Assembly (NCBI GenBank): GCA_036558265.1
Contig: DATBFY010000081.1
Coordinates: 1 to 14,092 of the forward strand
Source: RYN-433 sp036558265
GTDB lineage: Bacteria > Planctomycetota > Phycisphaerae > Tepidisphaerales > Tepidisphaeraceae
Length of the DNA: 14,092 bases
Direction of reading: 5' to 3'
Below the pieces are notes generated by a model. The model had not been told where the DNA came from and did not search any database. It saw only the letters and a program-made list of their open reading frames with translations. The position numbers were made by a program, and so were the translations under genes. Below, in pieces: positions 6,223 to 12,471 of this stretch. Numbering within the stretch: the stretch's first letter is position 1; every line of letters starts with the position of its first letter.

Positions 6223-6909
6223 ATGCACCGCTTCGACAGCTTCGTACCGACCGCCGTGGAGATCAAGCTCGACACGGATTACCCCTCGCTCCTGGAGCGG
6301 ATGGGCCAGCGCGATCGCCAGACGGTCGAGCGGCACGTCGCCTCCTGCGAGGAGGAACCGAGTCCCGATCACGCGAACCTGTGGAAGCGCCTGGCGTGCC
6401 TGCTGGCGTCGATCGCGGGCGGACCGGGGGCGGCGGCGGCAGCGGCGTCGGCGGCGGGTGCGGCCGATCCATTGCCGACGACCAAGTCCGCGCGGCAGTA
6501 CGAGGTGCACGCGGCCGGGCAACGGGCGCTGCAGTTCTTCGTCCCCGACGGAAAGTACCGGCGGCAGGTGTTTGCCCTGGAGGATCTGCGCGACGGCGTG
6601 CTGGTCGTCTACTCGGTGGACGCGCTGGACGCCGCGCTGCGCGCCGGGGCGCTGCAGGGGCCGGTCGGCACCGCCGAGGACGGCGCCGGGCTCTACCGGA
6701 TCCGCGGCTGCGGCGGGGACCGGACCGTCAAGATCCAGTTGCTGAACGCGGCAAACCTGGGCTCGGCGCCGGACTACTTTCGGCACATGGTCGGGTGGAA
6801 CCGTACGGCGCTGAAGGTGACCGTGCCGATCACGGCGGACGACGACGAGCTGCGCTCGCTCAACGTGTTGTACGCCCTGGCGGTGCGGAGCTTGGCAAGC
6901 GGGGAATGA
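6223..6909 (+). CDS. Uncharacterised 228-residue protein with Ala-rich linker
   Basis: The ATG at 6223 has AGAGG seven bases upstream. This start is preferred over an in-frame extension back to 5809 that would cross the previous gene. An N-terminal helical part (residues 1-65: VEIKLDTDYPSLLERMGQRDRQTVERHV, HANLWKRLACLLASIAG) is followed by a Gly/Ala linker (about 68-86). A second domain (YEVHAAGQRALQFFVPDGKYRRQVFALEDLRDGVLVVYSVD...) follows, ending WNRTALKVTVPITADDDELRSLNVLYALAV. No signal peptide or membrane segment is seen. The second domain reads as alternating beta and alpha structure. I do not recognise a family. It is the last of three co-directional genes; thrC starts 75 bp later but probably from its own promoter. 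Confidence 0.65.
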   Translation: MHRFDSFVPTAVEIKLDTDYPSLLERMGQRDRQTVERHVASCEEEPSPDHANLWKRLACLLASIAGGPGAAAAAASAAGAADPLPTTKSARQYEVHAAGQRALQFFVPDGKYRRQVFALEDLRDGVLVVYSVDALDAALRAGALQGPVGTAEDGAGLYRIRGCGGDRTVKIQLLNAANLGSAPDYFRHMVGWNRTALKVTVPITADDDELRSLNVLYALAVRSLASGE

Positions 6910-6946
6910 ACACTTGCCGCGCCGCGCGGTGGTAACCGCTGCAATT

Positions 6947-6974
6947 TTGACTTTTCGGCGCGCGCCCGTAACCT
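6947..6974 (+). promoter_or_regulatory. Probable thrC promoter
   Basis: TTGACT (6947-6952), a 16-base spacer, then TAACCT (6969-6974). The -10 ends 10 bases before the thrC ATG, and no Shine-Dalgarno sequence is present, so a leaderless or nearly leaderless transcript is likely. Confidence 0.5.
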
Positions 6975-6984
6975 GAAACGCGCG

Positions 6985-8457
6985 ATGAAAGACGCCGCCT
7001 TCCAGCAGTGCATTAACCCCGATTGTGCCGCCACATACGCTGTCGAGGACGTGCGCGTCGCGTGCGGTAAGTGCGGGAGCTTGCTGGATATCCGGTATGA
7101 CTGGTCGAAGCTGCCGGTGCCCAAGAACCTCAACTTCTTCGAGCATCGCTGGAGCACGAAGGGGACGGGGACGGAGGGGCGGCTCGACTTCTCGGGGGTG
7201 TGGCGGTTCCGCGAGCTGATGCCATTCTATCGCACCGAGGATGACGTCGTCACAGTGGGCGAGGGGCGGACCGTGTTGCAGCAGGCGGATTTGCTCGCCA
7301 ACCGCATGGGCATGCGTCCGGGGAGATTGCTCCTGCAATATGAGGGGCTCAATCCGAGCGGCAGCTTCAAGGACAACGGGATGACCGCCGCGTTCACGCA
7401 CGCGAAGATGGTGGGGGCGCGGCGGGTGGCGTGCGCGTCCACGGGCAACACGTCGGCGAGTTTGGCACTCTTCGCCAGCCTTGCCGAGATGCAGGGGATC
7501 GTCTTCATCGGCAGCGGCAAGATCGCCTTCGGCAAGCTCTCGCAGGCGCTGGATTACGGGGCGCTCACGCTGCAGATCAAGGGGGATTTCGACGCGTGCC
7601 TGCGTCGGATCCGCCAGATCGCGGTGGATCACCGCGAGCTGGGCATCTACCTGATGAACAGCGTAAACCCGTTCCGGCTCGAGGGGCAGAAGAGCATCAT
7701 GCTGCGGGTGCTGGAGGCGCTGGAGTGGCAGAGCCCGGACTGGATCATCGTGCCGGGGGGGAACCTGGGGAACTCATCCGCGTTCGGCAAGGCGTTCGCG
7801 GAGCTCAAGGAGCTGGGCCTGATCAAGAAGGTGCCGCGGCTGGCGATCATCAACGCGAGCGGCGCCAACACGCTCTACGAGCTGTACACGAAGCGCAACG
7901 TGACCTGGAACGGCGGCCGATACGACGCCGAGACGATCCAGAAGCACTACGCCTGGATGGACGAGAGCAACGTGCAGGCGCACACGATCGCCAGCGCGAT
8001 CGAGATCGGGCGGCCGGTGAATTTGCCCAAGGCGCTGCGGGCGCTGGCGGAGATGAAAGGGGTGGTGCGCGAGGTGAGCGACGACGAGATCCTCGAGCAC
8101 CGGGCGATGGTGGCGCGGTGGGGCTTCGGGTGCGAACCGGCCAGCGCCGCGAGCGTGGCGGGGCTGCGAAAGTTGCTCGACGAGCAGGTGATCGGGAAGG
8201 ACGAGCAGGTCGTGTGCATCCTGACGGGGCACGAGCTCAAGGACGCCAACGCGACGGTGAAGTATCACACCGGGATCGACATGAAGGCCGCGCAGGACCT
8301 TGCGCCGCGCGGGCCGACGACGGGGCGGTACGTGAATCAGCCGGTGGGGGTGGAGGATGACCTGGCGGCGATCATCAAGGCGATTGGGGGGGACGCGAGT
8401 GTGGTGGGGCGGGTGAGGCCGGTCGCGGGGGATGGATTGCCGACCGGGGAGTATTGA
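6985..8457 (+). CDS. thrC: Threonine synthase
   Basis: A 490-residue PLP enzyme that converts O-phospho-homoserine to threonine, the last step of threonine synthesis. The N-terminus is a zinc-ribbon-like segment with Cys9, Cys14, Cys27 and Cys30, as in many bacterial and archaeal threonine synthases. GLNPSGSFKDNG places the PLP-binding lysine at Lys129. CASTGNTSASLALFASLA and GGNLGNSSAFGKAFAEL are the substrate and PLP-phosphate loops. The C-terminal part has FGCEPASAASVAGLRKL and ILTGHELKDANA. The length is close to related enzymes that carry a C-terminal extension. The gene is monocistronic by its surroundings: its own promoter lies upstream and minus-strand accessory genes follow. thrA and thrB are not in the window; dapB, from the same aspartate family, lies 1.8 kb downstream. 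Confidence 0.97.
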   Translation: MKDAAFQQCINPDCAATYAVEDVRVACGKCGSLLDIRYDWSKLPVPKNLNFFEHRWSTKGTGTEGRLDFSGVWRFRELMPFYRTEDDVVTVGEGRTVLQQADLLANRMGMRPGRLLLQYEGLNPSGSFKDNGMTAAFTHAKMVGARRVACASTGNTSASLALFASLAEMQGIVFIGSGKIAFGKLSQALDYGALTLQIKGDFDACLRRIRQIAVDHRELGIYLMNSVNPFRLEGQKSIMLRVLEALEWQSPDWIIVPGGNLGNSSAFGKAFAELKELGLIKKVPRLAIINASGANTLYELYTKRNVTWNGGRYDAETIQKHYAWMDESNVQAHTIASAIEIGRPVNLPKALRALAEMKGVVREVSDDEILEHRAMVARWGFGCEPASAASVAGLRKLLDEQVIGKDEQVVCILTGHELKDANATVKYHTGIDMKAAQDLAPRGPTTGRYVNQPVGVEDDLAAIIKAIGGDASVVGRVRPVAGDGLPTGEY

Positions 8458-8505
8458 AGCCAAGCTATTCTTTACCAAGTCAGCGTACGGGTCTCGGGCG
8501 ACAAC

Positions 8506-8541
8506 TTAGCGCGGACGGATCCGCACGCGCCACGGCTCGGC
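8506..8541 (-). pseudogene. Possible C-terminal tail of a DUF5615 toxin
   Basis: One minus-strand frame reads AEPWRVRIRPR and a stop. DUF5615 proteins, the usual partners of DUF433, commonly end in a segment like VVEPGRVRIR. The order (antitoxin first, toxin second) and the strand fit. Eleven residues are little to go on, so this is a suggestion. Confidence 0.35.
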
Positions 8542-8543
8542 AG

Positions 8544-8761
8544 TCAGAATGGATCCCGCCGACAACTCGACTTGGTGCAGGCGCGGATGTCGTCAGGTCG
8601 AGGAAGGGGTAGGCGGCCAGGACATCCTGCGGGGCGTCGCCTGCGGCAAGCATCGCCAGGACGTGTTCGACCGCCAAGCGCCTTCCACGGATAATCGGCT
8701 TGCCGCCGAAGATTGTGGCATCGGCGGTGATACGGCGAAGAAGATCCTGATCGACCGTCAT
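8544..8761 (-). pseudogene. Frameshifted DUF433 antitoxin-like protein
   Basis: The ATG at 8761 opens MTVDQDLLRRITADATIFGGKPIIRGRRLAVEHVLAMLAAGDAPQDVLAAYPFL, the typical first 50 or so residues of DUF433. That family is a small helix-turn-helix protein, usually paired with a DUF5615 PIN-like toxin. At about 8598-8600 the frame shifts: one missing base would restore LEPDDIRAC, the conserved continuation. After that the sequence leaves the family and hits a TGA at 8544. In the unshifted frame an unrelated tail runs on to 8480. The system is therefore broken and probably inactive. A TATGAT box ends 6 bases before the ATG, so the promoter may remain. Confidence 0.8.
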
Positions 8762-8767
8762 GACATT

Positions 8768-8773
8768 ATCATA
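8768..8773 (-). promoter_or_regulatory. -10 box of the DUF433 remnant
   Basis: TATGAT on the minus strand, 6 bases before the ATG at 8761. No ribosome site is seen, which again fits a leaderless message. Confidence 0.4.
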
Positions 8774-8817
8774 TCAAGCGCGAGGGAATACTCATTGGCG
8801 GCGTATGCTCGATCGGT

Positions 8818-8863
8818 GCCCGCCCAACCCCCCCGCGCTCACAGCGAAGCGGGCCCAATGTCG
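8818..8863 (+). repeat. Direct repeat, copy 1, beside the SUKH gene
   Basis: A 46-bp segment beginning GCCCGCCC and containing GCGCTCACAGCGAAGCGG, then CCCA, TGTC and GG. It aligns without gaps to 9483-9528 with about 38 of 46 positions equal. An 18-bp block is identical. Confidence 0.75.
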
Positions 8864-8893
8864 GCTGGCAGCAAGTGGCCCCCGTTGCCGCGC

Positions 8894-9415
8894 TCAGTTC
8901 CCCGCGATCGTCTTCACGCGGCCCTCCCCATCGAGATAGGCGCTCAAGAACGCGCGGAAACTCGGGTAGAGCACCTCCCATTCTTCCGGCGGCGCCTCGT
9001 GAAACGCGTCCAGCACCGGCGCCTCGCCGTCCGCGCCTTCCGGCCCGAGCACCAGCAACTCCTGCCCGCTCGTCTGGCAGAACGGAATGTACGGCCATGG
9101 CTCTACCCCGAAGACGTCCCTGCCGATCTTCGCCCACTGCGCAAATTCCTTCTGAATCCCCCGGATCCCCAGCAGGTGATTACTGTTCCACCGCGCCGTC
9201 CCGAGGTCCCAACGCTGATCCTCGGGAGTTCCTCCGCTGGTGTTGATGAAGCCGCCGTCGAACGCGAGCAGGAACTGCCGATAAGCCGCGGGCAGCCGCA
9301 CGCCGATCGCCGCTTCCAGCCCGGCCACAGCGTCGGCGGACGCGGCCGCGTCGAAGAATGCCCGCCGCGGATGCGCGGCGACGAATTCCTGTAAGCGTTG
9401 GAGAAGGTCATTCAT
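8894..9415 (-). CDS. SMI1/KNR4 (SUKH-1) family protein
   Basis: A 173-residue protein starting MNDLLQRLQEFVAA. The SUKH core is visible: AVAGLEAAIGVRLPAAYRQFLLAFDGGF, then WDLGTARWNSNHLLGI, EPWPYIPFCQTSGQELLVLGPE, and the C-terminal WEVLYPSFRAFLSAYLDG. SUKH proteins are common immunity proteins against contact-dependent or secreted toxins, and are also found as solitary genes. No toxin is seen next to it. I chose the ATG at 9415 because the domain begins directly after it; a longer frame from 9631 crosses the repeat and has no family sequence. A weak TACAAT lies at 9467-9462. The gene is flanked by two copies of a 46-bp repeat, which points to arrival as a cassette. Confidence 0.88.
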   Translation of the reverse strand: MNDLLQRLQEFVAAHPRRAFFDAAASADAVAGLEAAIGVRLPAAYRQFLLAFDGGFINTSGGTPEDQRWDLGTARWNSNHLLGIRGIQKEFAQWAKIGRDVFGVEPWPYIPFCQTSGQELLVLGPEGADGEAPVLDAFHEAPPEEWEVLYPSFRAFLSAYLDGEGRVKTIAGN

Positions 9416-9482
9416 GCCGACCGTACTCTTTCTGTTCCGTTTCGACCTTGTACATGATCCCATTGTAACACGAGGCTGCCAT

Positions 9483-9528
9483 GCCCGCCCGCTCACCGCG
9501 CGCTCACAGCGAAGCGGACCCACTGTCC
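9483..9528 (+). repeat. Direct repeat, copy 2, beside the SUKH gene
   Basis: Ungapped match to 8818-8863, in the same orientation. It lies between the SUKH start and the end of the YdeI-like gene, whose stop codon is only 7 bp away. Confidence 0.75.
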
Positions 9529-9534
9529 GGGAAC

Positions 9535-10095
9535 TCATTTCAAGCCCGGCTTCTCGCCGGAACGGATTCGTTCGATTGCCTGGCGAAGACGTTTCTCTTT
9601 GGTCTCCTGTCGCTTGGCCGATTCGATCCACATCAGGTACTGCCGACGATGGGAGGGCGCGAGCTGCTGGAAACAGGACCAGGCCCGCGGATCGTCCTTG
9701 AGCCGCATTTCGATGTCAGGCGGCAGGGCGGAGACGGAAACCTGCGGGGCATCGCCGCTCCGGGCCGTCGGCGGGCGCTTCAACCCCGGAGCCTCGAGCA
9801 GTCCGCGCGCCTTCAGTCTCGCGTAACGGCGTCGGTTGATCGTGGACCATCGGCTGTCGGCCTTGCGGGGAGTGAACAGGCGCGCGTAGCGCTCCTCGTC
9901 GAGCCGGCGGATGAGACTGTCGATCCAGCCAAAACACAGCGCCTCCTCGACCGATTCGTCATAGCTCATGCAACCGCGTCCGGTGTGACGCTTGTGGAAC
10001 ACCAGCCATATCCGGTCCACGGAGTCGTGGTTGGCTCGCAGCCAATCCCGCCAGTGTCGGCGGGTCGGCACGTCAAGCGTTTCCAGGTTCTTCAT
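9535..10095 (-). CDS. YdeI/OmpD-associated (OmdA) family protein
   Basis: A 186-residue protein with the usual length and plan of the family. The N-terminal part is WRDWLRANHDSVDRIWLVFHKRHTG, then YDESVEEALCFGWIDSLIRRLDEERYARLFTPRKADSRWSTINRRRYARL. The C-terminal OmdA-type part is IEMRLKDDPRAWSCFQQLAPSHRRQYLMWIESAKRQETKEKRLRQAIERI. The FTPRK..S.WS..N signature is clear. Members are cytoplasmic proteins of uncertain biochemical role, linked in some species to stress or antimicrobial-peptide resistance. The ATG at 10095 has GAGG about 9 bases upstream. It faces away from dapB, which starts 123 bp away on the other strand, so the two may share a divergent regulatory region. Confidence 0.9.
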   Translation of the reverse strand: MKNLETLDVPTRRHWRDWLRANHDSVDRIWLVFHKRHTGRGCMSYDESVEEALCFGWIDSLIRRLDEERYARLFTPRKADSRWSTINRRRYARLKARGLLEAPGLKRPPTARSGDAPQVSVSALPPDIEMRLKDDPRAWSCFQQLAPSHRRQYLMWIESAKRQETKEKRLRQAIERIRSGEKPGLK

Positions 10096-10205
10096 TCGCG
10101 CGCCTCGCGGGAGTCAGAGCGATGTGCTTCATCGGTCCCTTTTGCACGCCATCGCGATTGGCGTGATGATACCAGAGCGTCCTTCCCCTGCCCCATTACC
10201 GGCGG

Positions 10206-10211
10206 TATCTT
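10206..10211 (+). promoter_or_regulatory. -10 box of dapB (possible leaderless transcript)
   Basis: TATCTT ends 7 bases before the dapB ATG. No ribosome site and no clear -35 are seen. Confidence 0.35.
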
Positions 10212-10218
10212 TCGCCCG

Positions 10219-11019
10219 ATGCCTGCCAACACAACCGAAATCGCCATCGTGGGCGCCGCGGGGCGCATGGGCCAGCGGCTGGTCGCGCTCGCGAAGGAGG
10301 ATCCCGAGCTGAAGGTCGTTGCGGCGATCGACCGGGCGGATCACCCGCAGATCCAGCAGGACGCGGGCGAGGTGGCGCAGGTCGGGGCGATCGGCGTGCC
10401 CGTGACGCACGACCTGCGGCCGACCCCGGCGGCGCTGATCGACTTCTCGTCGCCGGCGTCGATGCGGCACTGGCTCAAGACCTGCCGCGACCGTGGCATC
10501 GCGATGGTGATCGGCACGACGGGGCTCAACGATGCCGACCACGCGACGATCGACCAGGCGGCGCGCGACATCGCGGTGCTGCAGGCGCCCAACATGTCGC
10601 TGGGGGTGAACGTGCTCTTCCGGATCGCCGGCGAGGTCGCGCGGATGCTCGGCGACGACTACGACAAGGAGGTCGTCGAGGGGCATCACCGCTTCAAGAA
10701 GGACGCGCCCAGCGGGACGGCGATGGGGCTGGCGGACGCGATCCTGAACGCGATGGGCAAGACGCGGGATGCGCTGGTGTACGACCGGCACGGGGAGGAG
10801 TGCGTGCGGCGGCGCGGGGACGTGGGGATGCACGCGCTGCGGATCGGGGACGAGGTGGGGCGGCACACGGCCTACTTCGCGACGCTGGGCGAGCGGCTGG
10901 AGCTGACCCACGTGGCGACCAACCGGGACACGTTCGTGCGCGGGGCGCTGCGGGCGGCCAAGTGGCTCGCGGGGCAGAAGCCGGGGCGGTACGCGGTCGC
11001 GGACATGCTGGGGATCTAA
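10219..11019 (+). CDS. dapB: 4-hydroxy-tetrahydrodipicolinate reductase
   Basis: A 266-residue protein, the usual DapB length. It reduces hydroxy-tetrahydrodipicolinate with NAD(P)H in the diaminopimelate/lysine pathway. The nucleotide-binding loop VGAAGRMGQ (about residues 10-18) and IGTTGL are present. The catalytic block EGHHRFKKDAPSGTA has His156-His157 and Lys160-Lys161. The C-terminal RGDVGMHALRIGDEVGRHTAYF is the tetramerisation and substrate region. RAAKWLAGQKPGRYAVADMLGI is the standard end. The first residue of the catalytic block is Glu154, as in most members. I chose the ATG at 10219 because the Rossmann strand starts there. A long in-frame extension back to 9481 is antisense to the YdeI-like gene and is not supported. 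Confidence 0.97.
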   Translation: MPANTTEIAIVGAAGRMGQRLVALAKEDPELKVVAAIDRADHPQIQQDAGEVAQVGAIGVPVTHDLRPTPAALIDFSSPASMRHWLKTCRDRGIAMVIGTTGLNDADHATIDQAARDIAVLQAPNMSLGVNVLFRIAGEVARMLGDDYDKEVVEGHHRFKKDAPSGTAMGLADAILNAMGKTRDALVYDRHGEECVRRRGDVGMHALRIGDEVGRHTAYFATLGERLELTHVATNRDTFVRGALRAAKWLAGQKPGRYAVADMLGI

Positions 11020-11046
11020 AGCGAATTGAAATCCGCGCACCACTTG

Positions 11047-11113
11047 CATGCCCACCCGAGCCGGGGATCGCGGACAGGCGAGCGGCGCGCGGTTGGCGGC
11101 TCGTGTGGGCATG
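11047..11113. repeat. 17-bp inverted repeat between convergent genes
   Basis: The arms at 11047-11063 (CATGCCCACCCGAGCCG) and 11097-11113 pair over 17 bp with one mismatch; the spacer is 33 bp. It lies between the 3' ends of dapB and the PAS gene. It may act as a two-way transcription stop, although no T-run follows, or be a small dispersed hairpin element. Confidence 0.75.
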
Positions 11114-11145
11114 GCACCCGAGGCCCCCCCGTGGAATGTGCGGGA

Positions 11146-12405
11146 TCAGATGTAATCGCCGGTGGCGGCGACGGCGGGGATGTAGGAGCGGGTGCGGACG
11201 TCGGTGATGTTGCGGACGACGACCATGACCAGGCCGCTCTGGTCGCCGGCGAAGACGAGGCGCGCCTCGAACCAGCGGGTCTGGTTCTGTATGTCGAGGG
11301 CGTACTGCACGACCTGGGTCTCCTTGGTCTCGACCGCGGCGCGCAGGTGTTTGTTCAGGAGCAGCGCGACCGGCGCGGGCAGGACCTCCGTGATCGTGCG
11401 GCCCAGGAACTGGTCGGGGGACATCAGGAGATCGTCGGACGAGGGCGCCAGGCAGCCGGCGATGCGGCCGTCCTGGGTGACCTGGAAGATCATGTCCGGG
11501 ATGGCGCGCACCAGCGAGCGGAGCTGGGACTCGCGGAGGCGCAAGTCCTCCTCGGCGGCGCGGCGCTCGGTGACGTTGCGGACGATGACCAGGACCTCGT
11601 CGTTGCCGCAGCCGACGACGCGGGCGTCGAAGAACCGGCGGGCGTCGCCGGCGCCGCCCGTGGTGTACTCGAGGATCTGGGTCTGCTGGGTGTCGAGGGC
11701 GCGGGCGGCGGCGTCGAGGAAGCGCTCGGCCACGCCGGGGACCGGGAACACGTCGCGGACGTGCCGACCGATCTTCTCCTGCTGGGTGGGGGAGAGCAGC
11801 TTGTCGATGAACTCGACGACGGTGCCGTCGCGGCGGAGGCAGAACATCACGTCGGGGATCGCGGTGAGCAGGGCGCGGGTCTTGGCCTGGCCGCGGGCGA
11901 GCTGGTGCTCGGCGGACTTGCGGAAGGTGATGTCGAGGGCGACGCCGACCGTGCCGGCGACCTGTCCGTCGGCGCCGCGCAGCGGCTCGCAGTGGACGAG
12001 CCAGGTCTGGCCTTCCCAGGTGAACTCGTAGGTGCGGCTTTGGCCGTCGAGCGCTTCGAGATGGCGGGCGATGGGGAGGAAGTCGCGGTCGGCGGTCTTG
12101 AAGAAGTCGAAGAGTGTCGTGCCGACCATCGCGCCCGGCTGCGACCCCAGCGCCGCCAGTCCCGCCCCGTCACAGGAGGTGAAGCGCAACTCGCGATCGG
12201 TGGTCCAGAGGATGGCCGGGGTCTGCTCGAGCATGGTCCGCAGCCTGGCCTGATCGCGGAGATTGGATTCGAAGGTGCGGCGGAGGCGGCGGCGACAGAG
12301 GGAGCTGAAGACCAGCACGGCGGTCGCCATGACCACCACGCCGATGGCGATGGATTGCCAGAGGAGCGGGTGAGCGACGGGGAGGTTGAAGCTGAGCACG
12401 ACCAT
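11146..12405 (-). CDS. Membrane-anchored triple-PAS protein without output domain
   Basis: A 419-residue protein. One membrane helix lies near the N-terminus (about 14-37, LLWQSIAIGVVVMATAVLVFSSL) with a basic CRRRLRRTF stretch inside. Three PAS domains follow, about 55-165, 172-290 and 295-405. Each begins LRTMLEQTPAILW, TRALLTAIPDVMF or LRSLVRAIPDMIF and each ends in a DIT/NVT/NIT strand. Short coiled linkers (AEHQLARGQAK, AAEEDLRLRESQ) connect them. Such arrays normally feed a histidine kinase, GGDEF/EAL or methyl-accepting domain, but here only 14 residues follow the last PAS. It may act by binding a partner, or be a truncated kinase. I see no His-box in the next 100 bp. The ATG at 12405 lacks a ribosome site. 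The 66 bp before it follow the glycoside-hydrolase-like gene, so co-transcription is possible. Confidence 0.85.
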   Translation of the reverse strand: MVVLSFNLPVAHPLLWQSIAIGVVVMATAVLVFSSLCRRRLRRTFESNLRDQARLRTMLEQTPAILWTTDRELRFTSCDGAGLAALGSQPGAMVGTTLFDFFKTADRDFLPIARHLEALDGQSRTYEFTWEGQTWLVHCEPLRGADGQVAGTVGVALDITFRKSAEHQLARGQAKTRALLTAIPDVMFCLRRDGTVVEFIDKLLSPTQQEKIGRHVRDVFPVPGVAERFLDAAARALDTQQTQILEYTTGGAGDARRFFDARVVGCGNDEVLVIVRNVTERRAAEEDLRLRESQLRSLVRAIPDMIFQVTQDGRIAGCLAPSSDDLLMSPDQFLGRTITEVLPAPVALLLNKHLRAAVETKETQVVQYALDIQNQTRWFEARLVFAGDQSGLVMVVVRNITDVRTRSYIPAVAATGDYI

Positions 12406-12471
12406 ACGACAGGATTGCGGACGACGCGGACGGATAGGTTAACGCGTTCCGACAAATTCGCCACCGGCTCC

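Noticed and set aside
5908..7632. Minus-strand open frame of 574 codons
   Set aside because: It is antisense to the winged-helix-like gene, the 228-residue gene and thrC; it is Pro/Arg-rich with no domain.
9413..9460. Fifteen-codon upstream frame overlapping the SUKH start
   Set aside because: An ATG at about 9458 (minus strand) leads to a stop that overlaps the SUKH ATG. It lacks a ribosome site and is short enough to be chance.
9481..10218. N-terminal extension of dapB by 246 codons
   Set aside because: It is antisense to the YdeI-like gene; DapB homology starts exactly at the ATG at 10219.
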